A stretch of DNA of 54,466 bases from Pseudogracilibacillus sp037892545 (GTDB lineage Bacteria; Bacillota; Bacilli; Bacillales; Amphibacillaceae), in NCBI RefSeq assembly GCF_037892545.1, contig NZ_JBBKBG010000015.1, positions 1-54,466 of the forward strand. Direction: 5' to 3'. The number at the start of each line of letters is the position of its first letter. Position 1 is the first letter of the stretch. Below the pieces are notes generated by a model, which searched no databases, was not told the origin of the DNA, and saw only the letters and a list, made by a program, of their open reading frames with translations. This document shows positions 1-8,801 of this stretch, piece after piece. The position numbers were made by a program, and so were the translations under genes.

Positions 1-63
1 GATTGACAGAGATTTAATATTCCTTAACTTTTTGATATGATTAATTTCAGGCATTGCTAGCAT
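1..63 (-). CDS. Putative IS21-family transposase IstA, N-terminal fragment
   Basis: Only 21 codons are inside the window: Met-Leu-Ala-Met-Pro-Glu-Ile-Asn-His-Ile-Lys-Lys-Leu-Arg and on. The start is supported by a GGGAGGAAG ribosome-binding site nine bases upstream. The pattern of a short lead followed by an amphipathic helix with Ile-Lys-Lys-Leu is typical of the N-terminal helix-turn-helix of IstA transposases, but so short a fragment cannot prove the family. If correct, IstA would act with the IstB ATPase encoded further left. Other DNA-binding proteins remain possible. Confidence 0.4.
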   Translation of the reverse strand, partial: MLAMPEINHIKKLRNIKSLSI

Positions 64-204
64 CCTTTCTTCCTCCCACCATTAATTGATTCGACACCAA
101 TAACGGTAGGGTATTTTGAAGGGGCTGGCAAGCCTTTTTCTTTTCCGCAACCTTCTAACATTTTGGTTGCAATACTCTTAACTTTTATTTTGCACTAAAC
201 AACA
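1..204 (-). mobile_element. Left end of an IS21-like insertion sequence (partial)
   Basis: A leftward reading frame starts at 63 behind a strong ribosome-binding site (GGGAGG, 69-80 region) and runs off the window. Its first residues resemble the N-terminus of IstA-type transposases. Outside it lies about 140 bp of non-coding sequence with short repeated motifs (TGCAAAATAAAAGTT and TTGCAACCAAAATGTTAG read on the minus strand), and a plausible outer tip reading TGTTGTTTAGTG at 193-204, in keeping with the TGT termini and multiple terminal repeats of IS21 elements. The exact tip is inferred. The element would sit between the upstream dcw genes and spoVD. Confidence 0.45.
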
Positions 205-246
205 AGTGCCCAATGTGTTTGTTTTTATATGTTTTCTAGGAGAGAC

Positions 247-275
247 TTCTATTCAATTATTCCCCTTCATATAGT
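247..275 (+). promoter_or_regulatory. Candidate SigE-type promoter for spoVD
   Basis: A -10 element CATATAGT (268-275) is one base from the SigE consensus CATACANT. Fourteen bases upstream, TTCTATT (247-253) matches 5 of 7 positions of the SigE -35 consensus. It lies 36 bp before the spoVD start and downstream of the inferred IS tip, so spoVD would keep a mother-cell promoter despite the insertion. B. subtilis spoVD is SigE-dependent, which fits; no transcript data are available here. Confidence 0.45.
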
Positions 276-310
276 AGATGTAAGTTTTATATCGATAGGA
301 GGGACAGTAA

Positions 311-2254
311 TTGAAGTTTATATCGACGTCCATAACTAAAAAACGCATCATTTTTATTGCGAGTAGTTTTACATTATTATTTATATTTATGATTGCTCGC
401 TTATTATATGTTCAATTATTTATGAGCGATGAAATTAAAGAAAAAGCATTACAAACATGGTTGCGTGATATTCCTTATGCAGCGGAACGAGGGCTTATTT
501 TAGACCGAAACGGGAAAGAAATTGTTCGAAATGTATATAGTCCAACATTATTATTAATTCCAGCGCAAATAAAAAACAAAGAGGAAGCGGCGAAAGAGAT
601 TGCATCGATTGTAAATATGTCCGAGGAAAAAGCGTATGAATATGTCACAAAACAAGCAATGAATGTGATCGTCCATCCTGAAGGAAGAAAACTATCTGAA
701 GAACAAGTGACGGCGATTCAAGCATTAAGAATGGATGGAGTATACATTGCTAAAGATACGAAACGCCATTATCCATTCGGAAAACAACTAGCCCATATTA
801 CTGGTTTTGTTGGTATTGATAATGACGGATTAACTGGATTGGAATTACAATACGATGACAAATTACAAGGAAAAAATGGTGCATTATCTTATTTTTCTGA
901 TGCGAAGGGAAATCGGATTGCATATAAAAATGACTTTTACAATAAACCAATTAACGGACATCATCTTGTGACGACAATTGATATGCAAATTCAACAGATC
1001 GTAGAAAAAGAATTAGATAAAGCATCACTTTTATACAATCCGGACCAAATGATAGCGATTGTCGTAGATCCAAATAATGGGGAAGTGCTATCAATGGCCT
1101 CTAGGCCAGATTTTCATCCGAGTCATTTTCAACAAGTACCTCAAAGTGTATATAACCGTAACCTACCAATATGGAGTACATATGAACCTGGTTCCACGTT
1201 TAAAATTATAACTCTAGCAGCTGCTCTTGAGGAAGGGAAAATGGATTTGGAAAAAGATACCTTTTTTGATCGAGGAAGTATTAAGGTAGCAGGAGCCAAT
1301 CTTAGATGTTGGAAAGCAGGAGGACATAAAGAACAATCGATGTTAGAAGTCGTTGAAAATTCATGTAACCCTGGATTCGTCCATATTGGACAATTGTTAG
1401 GAAAAGAAAAGTTATTTGACTATATTCGGGCATTTGGTTTTGGGGAGAAAACAGGGATCGATTTATCTGGCGAGGGGACAGGTATTTTATTTAAGGAAGA
1501 AAATGTTGGTCCAGTAGAACTTGCTACAACGTCTTTTGGACAAGGTGTTTCCGTAACGCCGATCCAACAAGTGATGGCAGTATCTGCGGCGGTTAATGGT
1601 GGGGTTTTATATGAACCGTATTTTGCCAAACAATGGATCGATCCTGAAACGAAAGAAGTTATTGCCACACACAAACCCGTAAAAAAACGTCGTGTTCTTT
1701 CTGAAGATACATCCAAACATGTTCGGGAAGCATTAGAAAGTGTAGTTGCTAATGGAACGGGTCGACCAGCATATGTAGAAGGATATCGTGTTGGTGGTAA
1801 AACAGGAACCGCACAAAAGGTTGGAAAAGATGGAGCATATATGAAAGATAATTATATTTTATCTTTTATTGGTTTTGCACCAGCTGATGAACCGGAAGTA
1901 GTTGTTTATGTTGCCGTTGATAATCCTAAAAACACGGTACAATTTGGTGGAGTAGTTACAGCACCTATTGTTGGAAATATTATAGAAGAAAGTTTGAGTT
2001 TACGTAATATCGAAAAAAGAAAAGGGGCATTACCGAAAGAATACACATGGCCAGATGTACCGAAAGTGGAGGTGCCAAATCTAATCGGGGAGAAAAAATC
2101 AGATATATTAAAAAGACAAGAAGATTTTAAAATTGATCTTCACGGGAATGGTACGTACATTATTGATCAATCACCAGATCCTGGAGTAAAGGTAGAAAGT
2201 GGAAGTACACTAAAAGTTTATCTTTCTCGTTCTTATGATCGTGAAAACAACTAA
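311..2254 (+). CDS. spoVD: Stage V sporulation protein D, class B penicillin-binding protein
   Basis: Transpeptidase that cross-links spore cortex peptidoglycan in the outer forespore membrane, partnered with the SEDS polymerase SpoVE. The 647 residues hold an N-terminal membrane anchor (about 12-32), a PBP dimerisation domain, a transpeptidase domain with Ser295-Thr-Phe-Lys298, Ser351-Cys-Asn353 and Lys497-Thr-Gly499, and one C-terminal PASTA domain. One PASTA rather than two, and cysteines 333 and 352 matching the B. subtilis Cys332/Cys351 redox pair reduced by StoA, favour SpoVD over the division protein PBP2B. The start is TTG behind TAGGAGGG (297-304). It is first of the wall gene cluster in this window. 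Confidence 0.95.
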   Translation: MKFISTSITKKRIIFIASSFTLLFIFMIARLLYVQLFMSDEIKEKALQTWLRDIPYAAERGLILDRNGKEIVRNVYSPTLLLIPAQIKNKEEAAKEIASIVNMSEEKAYEYVTKQAMNVIVHPEGRKLSEEQVTAIQALRMDGVYIAKDTKRHYPFGKQLAHITGFVGIDNDGLTGLELQYDDKLQGKNGALSYFSDAKGNRIAYKNDFYNKPINGHHLVTTIDMQIQQIVEKELDKASLLYNPDQMIAIVVDPNNGEVLSMASRPDFHPSHFQQVPQSVYNRNLPIWSTYEPGSTFKIITLAAALEEGKMDLEKDTFFDRGSIKVAGANLRCWKAGGHKEQSMLEVVENSCNPGFVHIGQLLGKEKLFDYIRAFGFGEKTGIDLSGEGTGILFKEENVGPVELATTSFGQGVSVTPIQQVMAVSAAVNGGVLYEPYFAKQWIDPETKEVIATHKPVKKRRVLSEDTSKHVREALESVVANGTGRPAYVEGYRVGGKTGTAQKVGKDGAYMKDNYILSFIGFAPADEPEVVVYVAVDNPKNTVQFGGVVTAPIVGNIIEESLSLRNIEKRKGALPKEYTWPDVPKVEVPNLIGEKKSDILKRQEDFKIDLHGNGTYIIDQSPDPGVKVESGSTLKVYLSRSYDRENN

Positions 2255-2258
2255 ATTC

Positions 2259-2267
2259 TGCTATAAT
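2259..2267 (+). promoter_or_regulatory. Candidate extended -10 promoter for murE operon
   Basis: In the 48-bp gap between spoVD and murE the sequence TGCTATAAT is a perfect extended -10 (TGnTATAAT). No good -35 is visible at 17 bp, which extended -10 promoters tolerate. A vegetative promoter here makes sense, because spoVD is sporulation-specific whereas murE and following genes are essential in growing cells. Confidence 0.45.
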
Positions 2268-2302
2268 ATAAAGTTATACATGTAAATTTTTATAAAGTAG
2301 GG

Positions 2303-3775
2303 ATGAACGTGAAATTACAAGAATTATTATCTATTTTACCAGTTTATCAAGTAGATCAATCTATCGAAAAAATAGAAGTGACAGGACTGGAAAGTGACCA
2401 CCGTTTATTAAAAGAAGGGAATATATTTGTTTGTATAAAAGGTTTTACCGTTGATGGTCATAAGTTTGCAGAAGAAGCGGTTGAAAAAGGTGCAAAAGTA
2501 ATAATTGCCCAACAACCATTACATATTACTGGGGCAATCGTTGTCCTTGTGCCAGATACGAGTCGAGCATTAGCATTATTGGCATCCAAATATTATGATT
2601 TTGCATCGACAAAGTTCCCATTAATTGGGATAACGGGAACGAATGGAAAAACGACAACGACTTATATTATCGAAAAAATATATGAAGCATATGAAAAAAA
2701 GATTGGATTAATTGGTACAATCCAAATGAAAATTGGGGAACAAACTTTTCCAATTAAAAATACAACACCAGATGCATTGACCTTACAAAAAACATTCCAT
2801 CAAATGGAGAAAGCGAATGTTGCTGCAGCAGTTATGGAAGTATCTTCTCATGCACTTGATTTAGGAAGAGTGTATGGAGCGGACTTTGATGTCGCGTTAT
2901 TTACAAATTTATCTCAAGACCATTTAGACTATCATAAAGATATGGATGATTATTTACGGGCTAAGACATTATTATTCACAGGCCTTGGAAATGGGTATGG
3001 AAATCATGCCAAAATTGCTATTTTAAATGCAGATGATGAGGCGAGTAAAACGATTGCCAAAAGTACCGCACAACCATTAATGACATATGGAATTGAAAAT
3101 GATGCAGATGTTATGGCGACGAATATTACGTATGAATTAACGAAAACAACGTTTGAATTAACCACACCAATCGGGAATGTAACGGTAGAAAGTCGTCTTA
3201 TTGGTGCGTTTAATGTGTATAATATTTTAGGAGCAGTAGCTGTTGCAATATCACAACATATCCCACTAGATGTTATTAAAGAAGCATTACAATCTATCCG
3301 TGGAGTGGATGGACGTTTTGAACCAGTCATTGCGGGTCAAGATTTTGGAGTGATTGTAGATTATGCGCACACGGATGATTCGTTACGAAATGTTTTAGAC
3401 ACTATTAATGCATTTAAGCAACGAAAAGTATATGTTGTTGTCGGCTGTGGGGGAGACCGAGATAAAACAAAACGGCCATTAATGGCACAAGTTGCTGTAC
3501 AACATAGTGATGTAGCGATCTTAACATCCGATAATCCGAGAACGGAAGATCCTAATGCTATTTTAGCTGATATGACGAAGGGGCTTCATGCAAGCAATTA
3601 TGAAGTAATAGTGAATCGTAAAGAAGCGATTGAAAGAGCTATACAATTAGCGGAAAAAGATGATATTATTTTGATCGCTGGAAAAGGACATGAAACATAT
3701 CAGGAAATTCATGGCATTCGACATGATTTTGATGATCGTGTCATTGCTAAAAATGCAATTGAACAGAGAGGTTAA
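2303..3775 (+). CDS. murE: UDP-MurNAc-L-Ala-D-Glu:meso-DAP ligase
   Basis: Cytoplasmic Mur ligase that adds meso-diaminopimelate to the UDP-MurNAc dipeptide with ATP. At 490 residues it has the normal three-domain length. The ATP loop Gly-Thr-Asn-Gly-Lys-Thr-Thr is near residues 112-118, and the Asp-Asn-Pro-Arg motif (in Ser-Asp-Asn-Pro-Arg-Thr-Glu-Asp) selects meso-DAP rather than lysine, so the wall is DAP-type. The start could be ATG 2303 or GTG 2309; the purine run AGTAGGG suits the GTG at least as well. The stop overlaps the first of two possible murF start codons. Confidence 0.97.
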   Translation: MNVKLQELLSILPVYQVDQSIEKIEVTGLESDHRLLKEGNIFVCIKGFTVDGHKFAEEAVEKGAKVIIAQQPLHITGAIVVLVPDTSRALALLASKYYDFASTKFPLIGITGTNGKTTTTYIIEKIYEAYEKKIGLIGTIQMKIGEQTFPIKNTTPDALTLQKTFHQMEKANVAAAVMEVSSHALDLGRVYGADFDVALFTNLSQDHLDYHKDMDDYLRAKTLLFTGLGNGYGNHAKIAILNADDEASKTIAKSTAQPLMTYGIENDADVMATNITYELTKTTFELTTPIGNVTVESRLIGAFNVYNILGAVAVAISQHIPLDVIKEALQSIRGVDGRFEPVIAGQDFGVIVDYAHTDDSLRNVLDTINAFKQRKVYVVVGCGGDRDKTKRPLMAQVAVQHSDVAILTSDNPRTEDPNAILADMTKGLHASNYEVIVNRKEAIERAIQLAEKDDIILIAGKGHETYQEIHGIRHDFDDRVIAKNAIEQRG

Positions 3776-3780
3776 TGTGT

Positions 3781-5133
3781 ATGTTTACATTGGAACAGTT
3801 AAAAAGTCTATTCCCTCGTATTGAAGGGAATTTTTCCGGAGAAGCAGAAATAAATGAAGTATATACAGATAGCCGAATGAAAGTTGAAAAAGGGTTATTT
3901 GTTCCAATAATAGGAGAGCATTTTGATGCCCATACGTTTATAGAAGATGCAGTGGAACATGGAGCAATTGCTACTTTGTGGGACGAATCTATTCCTGTGC
4001 CAACTCATTTAACCGATTCGATGGTGTTTTTTATCGTAAACGATACAATTGAAGGGTTACAAAAACTAGCGACAGCGTATCGGAAGAAAGTAAACCCAAT
4101 CGTTGTTGGTGTGACTGGGTCTAACGGAAAAACTTCGACAAAAGATTTATTAAAGACAGTGTTACAACAAAAGTATCGTACATATGGCACAGTAGGAAAT
4201 TTTAATAACCATATCGGTCTACCGTTGACGATTTTACAAATGGAGCAAGAGACAGAAATGTTAATTCTTGAAATGGGGATGAGTGATTTCAAGGAAATTG
4301 AAACATTGTCTAAGATCGGCTTACCAGATTATGCAATTATTACAAATATTGGTGAATCTCATATTGAACATCTCGGTTCAAGAGAAGGTATTGCAAAGGC
4401 TAAATTAGAAATAAAAGCAGGTTTGAAAGAGGGAGGCTTGCTTATTATAGACGGTGATGAAGTGCTCATGGAAAACGAGCATGAACAGGAATATGTTCTG
4501 ACATGTGGATTTACACAAACAAACGAGTATATCGTGACAAATGTTGTTATTACGGAAGAGGAAACAAAGTTTGCTGTAAACGATGTTCCTTTTACGATTC
4601 CTTTAGTAGGTAAACACCATGCACAAAATGCTAGCTTTGTTTTTGCGTTAGCGAAACATTTACACATGAATGATGAACAGATTCAAGCTGGCTTTAGCGC
4701 ATTACAATATAGTAATATGCGATTTGAACGGTTGATTGGTAGAAATGGGGTTACGTTAATCAATGATGCATACAATGCTTCACCGACATCGATGAAAGCA
4801 GCGATTGAAGTAATGAAGCAATTGAAAGATAACAAAAGGAAAATCATTGTATTAGGTGATATTTTAGAGTTAGGACCATATACAGAGGAATTACATCGAT
4901 CGATTGCAGAAGTAATTGATGAGCAAATTGATCATACTTTATTATTTGGAGAAAGTATGCGATATTTATATGATGTGTTACAACAAAAAGACAATGTGAA
5001 CCATGTTGATTACTTTGAGGCAAAAGATGCGATAATAAAAAAATTAGAAACATATACATTAAGCGATACGACAATTTTATTTAAGGCATCGCGTGGGATG
5101 GCGTTTGAAGAAATCGTTGAGGCATTAAAATAG
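3781..5133 (+). CDS. murF: UDP-MurNAc-tripeptide:D-Ala-D-Ala ligase
   Basis: Adds D-Ala-D-Ala to complete the UDP-MurNAc-pentapeptide. About 450 residues, with the Mur ligase P-loop Gly-Ser-Asn-Gly-Lys-Thr-Ser near 114-120 and the conserved Asn-Asp-Ala-Tyr-Asn-Ala-Ser-Pro segment near 325. ATG 3781 is preferred because GAGAGG lies nine bases before it; an ATG at 3775 overlapping the murE stop is only three bases from that site. In B. subtilis murF lies elsewhere (next to ddl), so its position between murE and mraY is a lineage feature shared with several other Firmicutes. Confidence 0.95.
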   Translation: MFTLEQLKSLFPRIEGNFSGEAEINEVYTDSRMKVEKGLFVPIIGEHFDAHTFIEDAVEHGAIATLWDESIPVPTHLTDSMVFFIVNDTIEGLQKLATAYRKKVNPIVVGVTGSNGKTSTKDLLKTVLQQKYRTYGTVGNFNNHIGLPLTILQMEQETEMLILEMGMSDFKEIETLSKIGLPDYAIITNIGESHIEHLGSREGIAKAKLEIKAGLKEGGLLIIDGDEVLMENEHEQEYVLTCGFTQTNEYIVTNVVITEEETKFAVNDVPFTIPLVGKHHAQNASFVFALAKHLHMNDEQIQAGFSALQYSNMRFERLIGRNGVTLINDAYNASPTSMKAAIEVMKQLKDNKRKIIVLGDILELGPYTEELHRSIAEVIDEQIDHTLLFGESMRYLYDVLQQKDNVNHVDYFEAKDAIIKKLETYTLSDTTILFKASRGMAFEEIVEALK

Positions 5134-5170
5134 AATGTTGGACGGTTTTATATAAGGAGGAAAAGAAAGT

Positions 5171-6157
5171 ATGAGTATTTATGTAGTGGTAATGGCGATA
5201 GCAATAAGCTTTCTAATTACCGTCCTATTAAGCCCAATTTTTATACCGTTTTTAAGAAGGTTAAAATTTGGCCAAAGCATTCGAGAGGAAGGACCACAAT
5301 CGCATATGAAAAAGTCAGGAACACCGACAATGGGTGGCCTAATGATTATTGCGAGTGTTGTCATTACCTTTTTACTCGTATCATTTTTATTTACGGAGCA
5401 GACAGTAAACTACCAATTTTGGTTGTTATTATTTGTTATTATTGGATATGGACTTATTGGTTTCTTAGATGACTTTATTATCGTTGTTCGTAAAAATAAT
5501 CAAGGTCTTACATCCAAACAAAAATTATTAGGTCAAATTGTTATTGCAGTCGTTTTTTATATTACCTTAAGAATGAATGATTATCCGACGACAATTGCAA
5601 TTCCTGGAACGGATGTTGAATGGGAATTAGGATTTTTCTATGCTATTTTAATTGTATTTATGTTAGTAGGTTCATCCAATGCAGTAAACTTAACGGATGG
5701 ACTAGACGGGCTTTTAGCAGGAACGGCTTCTGTTGCTTTTGGTGCTTTTGCAATTATTACAACTTATCATGGTGAAGAAACACAATTCATTACTATTTTC
5801 GCTTTAACAATCGTTGGGGCATTATTAGGTTTCTTAGTTTTTAATGCACATCCAGCAAAAGTTTTTATGGGAGATACAGGATCCCTTGCATTAGGCGGGG
5901 CTATTGCAGGGATTGCAATTTTAGCAAAGTTAGAAATTATTTTAGTCATTATCGGTGGTGTATTCGTTATAGAAACATTATCTGTTATTCTACAAGTTAT
6001 TTCGTTTAAAACGACCGGAAAACGAATTTTTAAAATGAGCCCAATCCATCACCATTTTGAGTTGATTGGCTGGTCTGAATGGAGAGTCGTCACGACGTTC
6101 TGGGCAGTAGGAATTGTATTTGCAAGTATTGCCATTTTTATTGAGGTGGTTTTATGA
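5171..6157 (+). CDS. mraY: Phospho-MurNAc-pentapeptide translocase
   Basis: Polytopic membrane enzyme moving phospho-MurNAc-pentapeptide from UDP to undecaprenyl phosphate, making lipid I. 328 residues with about ten membrane segments. Signature motifs are present: Phe-Leu-Asp-Asp-Phe, Asn-Leu-Thr-Asp-Gly-Leu-Asp-Gly-Leu, Met-Gly-Asp-Thr-Gly-Ser, and the terminal His-His-His-Phe-Glu-Leu. Preceded by TAAGGAGG. Its last four bases overlap the murD start (ATGA), implying coupled translation. The next enzyme in the lipid cycle, MurG, is not nearby. Confidence 0.97.
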   Translation: MSIYVVVMAIAISFLITVLLSPIFIPFLRRLKFGQSIREEGPQSHMKKSGTPTMGGLMIIASVVITFLLVSFLFTEQTVNYQFWLLLFVIIGYGLIGFLDDFIIVVRKNNQGLTSKQKLLGQIVIAVVFYITLRMNDYPTTIAIPGTDVEWELGFFYAILIVFMLVGSSNAVNLTDGLDGLLAGTASVAFGAFAIITTYHGEETQFITIFALTIVGALLGFLVFNAHPAKVFMGDTGSLALGGAIAGIAILAKLEIILVIIGGVFVIETLSVILQVISFKTTGKRIFKMSPIHHHFELIGWSEWRVVTTFWAVGIVFASIAIFIEVVL

Positions 6158-7509
6158 GTCGAACATTAACCCCGTTTCCATATGAAAGAGTGCTCGTCTT
6201 AGGGTTAGCTAAAAGCGGTACAGCAACTGCGAATCTATTGTTAAAAAATGGCGTCCATACGATTGTAAATGATTTTAAAACAGAAGAAACAGAGTCGGTC
6301 GTTGTAGAACTACGGGCGAAGGGGGCTGAAGTAATTGTCGGTTCTCATCCATTATCTGTTTTAGACAATATTGATTTAATTGTAAAAAATCCAGGTATTC
6401 CGTATGAAAATATTTTAATTAAAGAAGCAATAAAACGAGAAATTCCAATTATTACAGAAGTAGAGCTAGCAGGTCGACTAGCTGCACCGAATCCGATGAT
6501 TGGTGTAACAGGTTCAAATGGAAAAACGACTACGACAACGTTAATTGATGCGATGTTAACAGCGAGCAATAAAAAAGTAAAGTTAGCCGGTAATATTGGT
6601 TTCGTTGCTTCGGAAATGGCTGAAACATTAGATGAGGATGAAACTTTATTATTAGAATTATCATCGTTTCAATTAATGGGAATCGATACATTTAGGCCGC
6701 ATATCGCTGTAATGTTAAACTTATTTGAAGCGCATTTGGATTATCATGGTGATGTGTTATCTTATGAACGTGCGAAGTTTAATATGGTTAAAAATCAGAC
6801 GGAAAATGATTATTTTATTTATAATGCAGATGATGCACGTATTGTATCATATGTAAAGAATATGAAAGCAATTTGTATTCCTTTTTCAGTTAATGAAATA
6901 GATGAGCGTGGAGCATACGTGAAAGACGATGCACTTTATTTTAAACAAGAAAAAATCATCGATATAGAAGATGTTGTATTAGTTGGATCCCACAATATTT
7001 CAAATATTTTAGCTGCAATAGTAGCTAGTAAATTAAGTGGTGCAACGAATGAAGGTATCGTGAAAACATTGACCACATTCTCTGGGGTAGAACATCGATT
7101 ACAATTTGTTGGAAACATACAAAACAGGCTATTTTACAATGATTCAAAGGCAACGAATAAACTAGCAACGGAAATGGCATTACAATCATTTCAACGTCCG
7201 ACTATTTTATTAGCTGGTGGGTTAGATCGTGGGGATGACTATGATGATCTAATTCCTTATTTATCCAATGTAAAAGGGGTCGTTTTATTCGGAGAAACAA
7301 AATTGAAATTAAAAGAAATGGCCGAAAAAGCAAATATTGAACACATTGCGATGGTTGAAAATGTAAAAGAAGCTGTACCAGTAGCATTTTCGATGTCCAA
7401 TGAAAAAGACGTTATTTTATTATCACCAGCTTGTGCTAGTTGGGATCAATATAAAACGTTTGAAGAAAGAGGGAATATGTTCGTCCAAGCTGTGCATACA
7501 TTAGCATAG
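6154..7509 (+). CDS. murD: UDP-MurNAc-L-Ala:D-Glu ligase
   Basis: Adds D-glutamate to UDP-MurNAc-L-alanine, upstream of MurE in the pathway. 451 residues, the same as in B. subtilis, with the ATP loop Gly-Ser-Asn-Gly-Lys-Thr-Thr near 118-124 and the late Leu-Ser-Pro-Ala-Cys-Ala-Ser-Trp-Asp motif typical of MurD. It starts inside mraY by a four-base overlap. The stop codon lies in the first arm of the inverted repeat that precedes spoVE. Confidence 0.97.
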   Translation: MSRTLTPFPYERVLVLGLAKSGTATANLLLKNGVHTIVNDFKTEETESVVVELRAKGAEVIVGSHPLSVLDNIDLIVKNPGIPYENILIKEAIKREIPIITEVELAGRLAAPNPMIGVTGSNGKTTTTTLIDAMLTASNKKVKLAGNIGFVASEMAETLDEDETLLLELSSFQLMGIDTFRPHIAVMLNLFEAHLDYHGDVLSYERAKFNMVKNQTENDYFIYNADDARIVSYVKNMKAICIPFSVNEIDERGAYVKDDALYFKQEKIIDIEDVVLVGSHNISNILAAIVASKLSGATNEGIVKTLTTFSGVEHRLQFVGNIQNRLFYNDSKATNKLATEMALQSFQRPTILLAGGLDRGDDYDDLIPYLSNVKGVVLFGETKLKLKEMAEKANIEHIAMVENVKEAVPVAFSMSNEKDVILLSPACASWDQYKTFEERGNMFVQAVHTLA

Positions 7510-7544
7510 GAGGATGAATCAACTTTCCCCTTGCATCCTCCTAT
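7506..7544 (+). repeat. 11-bp perfect inverted repeat around murD stop and first RBS
   Basis: Arms ATAGGAGGATG (7506-7516) and CATCCTCCTAT (7534-7544) are exactly complementary, with a 17-base loop. The first arm contains the murD stop, an AGGAGG ribosome-binding site and an ATG (7514) in frame with spoVE. The second arm would mask that site in RNA. No T-run follows, so a terminator is unlikely. A second AGGAGG (7558-7564) just outside the hairpin serves the probable real spoVE start at 7571. Confidence 0.7.
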
Positions 7545-7570
7545 CTAATTGTTTAGAAGGAGGATTTTTT

Positions 7571-8686
7571 ATGCGTCAATTTCCGCTTTTTCAAAGACAA
7601 TATTCCCATTATATGCATATTTTATGTTTAACATTATTATTAGTGACAATTGGAATATGCATGGTGTATAGTGCCTCATATGTTTGGGCGAATTATATGT
7701 ATGGGGACCCTTTTTATTTTGTCAAACGACAAATGTTTTTTTTAATGCTCGGTTTCATAGGGATGTTGTTTGTATCCAAAATACATTATCAATATTGGCG
7801 TCAACATGTGTACGTTCTTTTTATTGTGTCCTTTATTCTTCTACTTATTGTACTCGTGCCAGGTATTGGAATGGTACGTGGTGGAGCAAGAAGTTGGATA
7901 GGTGTCGGAATATTTAGTATTCAACCAGCCGAATTTATAAAGCTAGCATTAATTTTATTTCTCGCTCATTATTATGCGATTCGGAAAAAACAACGCCATT
8001 TATCTTTCAAACATTTTTTACAACCACTTATTATTGTTCTGCTTATTTTTGTTATTATTATGTTACAGCCAGACTTTGGTACTGGTTTAGTTATTGTATT
8101 AACATCATTATGTGTGATGTTTATTACAGGATTAAGACTCACTTATTATGTAATATTTTCCATTTTTGGTATGGTAGGATTAACAGGATTGATTATATCT
8201 GCACCATATAGACTCAAAAGGATTACATCATTTCTAAATCCATGGGAAGATCCACTCGGTGATGGTTTCCAAATTATTCAATCTTTATATGCAATTGGAC
8301 CCGGACAACTCGTTGGTGTAGGATATTTAAAGAGTGTTCAAAAATATTTTTATTTACCAGAACCACAAACGGATTTTATCTTTGCTATCATCGCTGAAGA
8401 GTTCGGTTTGATTGGTGCGACGGTTGTTATTATCATATTTTTCTTATTGTTTCGTGAAGGGATGATTGTCGCATTAAAGACGCGTGATGACTTTGCTCGT
8501 TACGTTGTTTTCGGGATTATGGCAATGATTGCGATTCAGGTTATGATCAACATTTGTGTCGTCATTGGTTTACTTCCAGTAACAGGTATTACATTGCCTT
8601 TTTTAAGTTATGGGGGTTCTTCCTTAATGATGACATTAATCTCTATTGGAATTGTGTTAAATATAAGTTATAATATTTCATACTAA
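7571..8686 (+). CDS. spoVE: SEDS peptidoglycan polymerase SpoVE (FtsW/RodA family)
   Basis: Membrane glycosyltransferase of the SEDS family; SpoVE polymerises cortex glycan with SpoVD. About 371 residues with ten predicted membrane segments. Family motifs include Leu-Gln-Pro-Asp-Phe-Gly-Thr-Gly, the extracellular Pro-Glu-Pro-Gln-Thr-Asp-Phe-Ile-Phe and Gly-Ile-Thr-Leu-Pro-Phe-Leu-Ser-Tyr-Gly-Gly-Ser-Ser. ATG 7571 is chosen because GAAGGAGG is seven to eight bases upstream and the protein then begins just before its first membrane helix; an in-frame ATG at 7514 would add 19 residues. Location in the dcw cluster beside spoVD supports SpoVE, although a vegetative FtsW role cannot be excluded from sequence. 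Confidence 0.9.
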   Translation: MRQFPLFQRQYSHYMHILCLTLLLVTIGICMVYSASYVWANYMYGDPFYFVKRQMFFLMLGFIGMLFVSKIHYQYWRQHVYVLFIVSFILLLIVLVPGIGMVRGGARSWIGVGIFSIQPAEFIKLALILFLAHYYAIRKKQRHLSFKHFLQPLIIVLLIFVIIMLQPDFGTGLVIVLTSLCVMFITGLRLTYYVIFSIFGMVGLTGLIISAPYRLKRITSFLNPWEDPLGDGFQIIQSLYAIGPGQLVGVGYLKSVQKYFYLPEPQTDFIFAIIAEEFGLIGATVVIIIFFLLFREGMIVALKTRDDFARYVVFGIMAMIAIQVMINICVVIGLLPVTGITLPFLSYGGSSLMMTLISIGIVLNISYNISY

Positions 8687-8718
8687 TTTAATACATATTT
8701 AATGAATGTAGTATATGT

Positions 8719-8749
8719 TTGTCATTAAAATATGTTATAATTTTATAAT
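8719..8749 (+). promoter_or_regulatory. Possible SigA promoter for divIB-ftsAZ
   Basis: The 115-bp AT-rich gap between spoVE and divIB has TTGTCA at 8719-8724 and two TATAAT boxes, at 8736-8741 and 8744-8749. The spacing from TTGTCA to the second box is 19 bp, longer than ideal. In relatives murG and murB fill this gap, so a new local promoter would be useful here. Confidence 0.35.
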
Positions 8750-8801
8750 ATAAGTAAATATTTGTATGTATGGATGAATTTAAGGTAAAGGAAGTAAATA
8801 A

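Noticed and set aside
1420..1716. Minus-strand frames inside genes such as spoVD, ftsZ, carB and priA
   Set aside because: They lie wholly within strongly recognised genes, lack ribosome-binding sites and show no family features.
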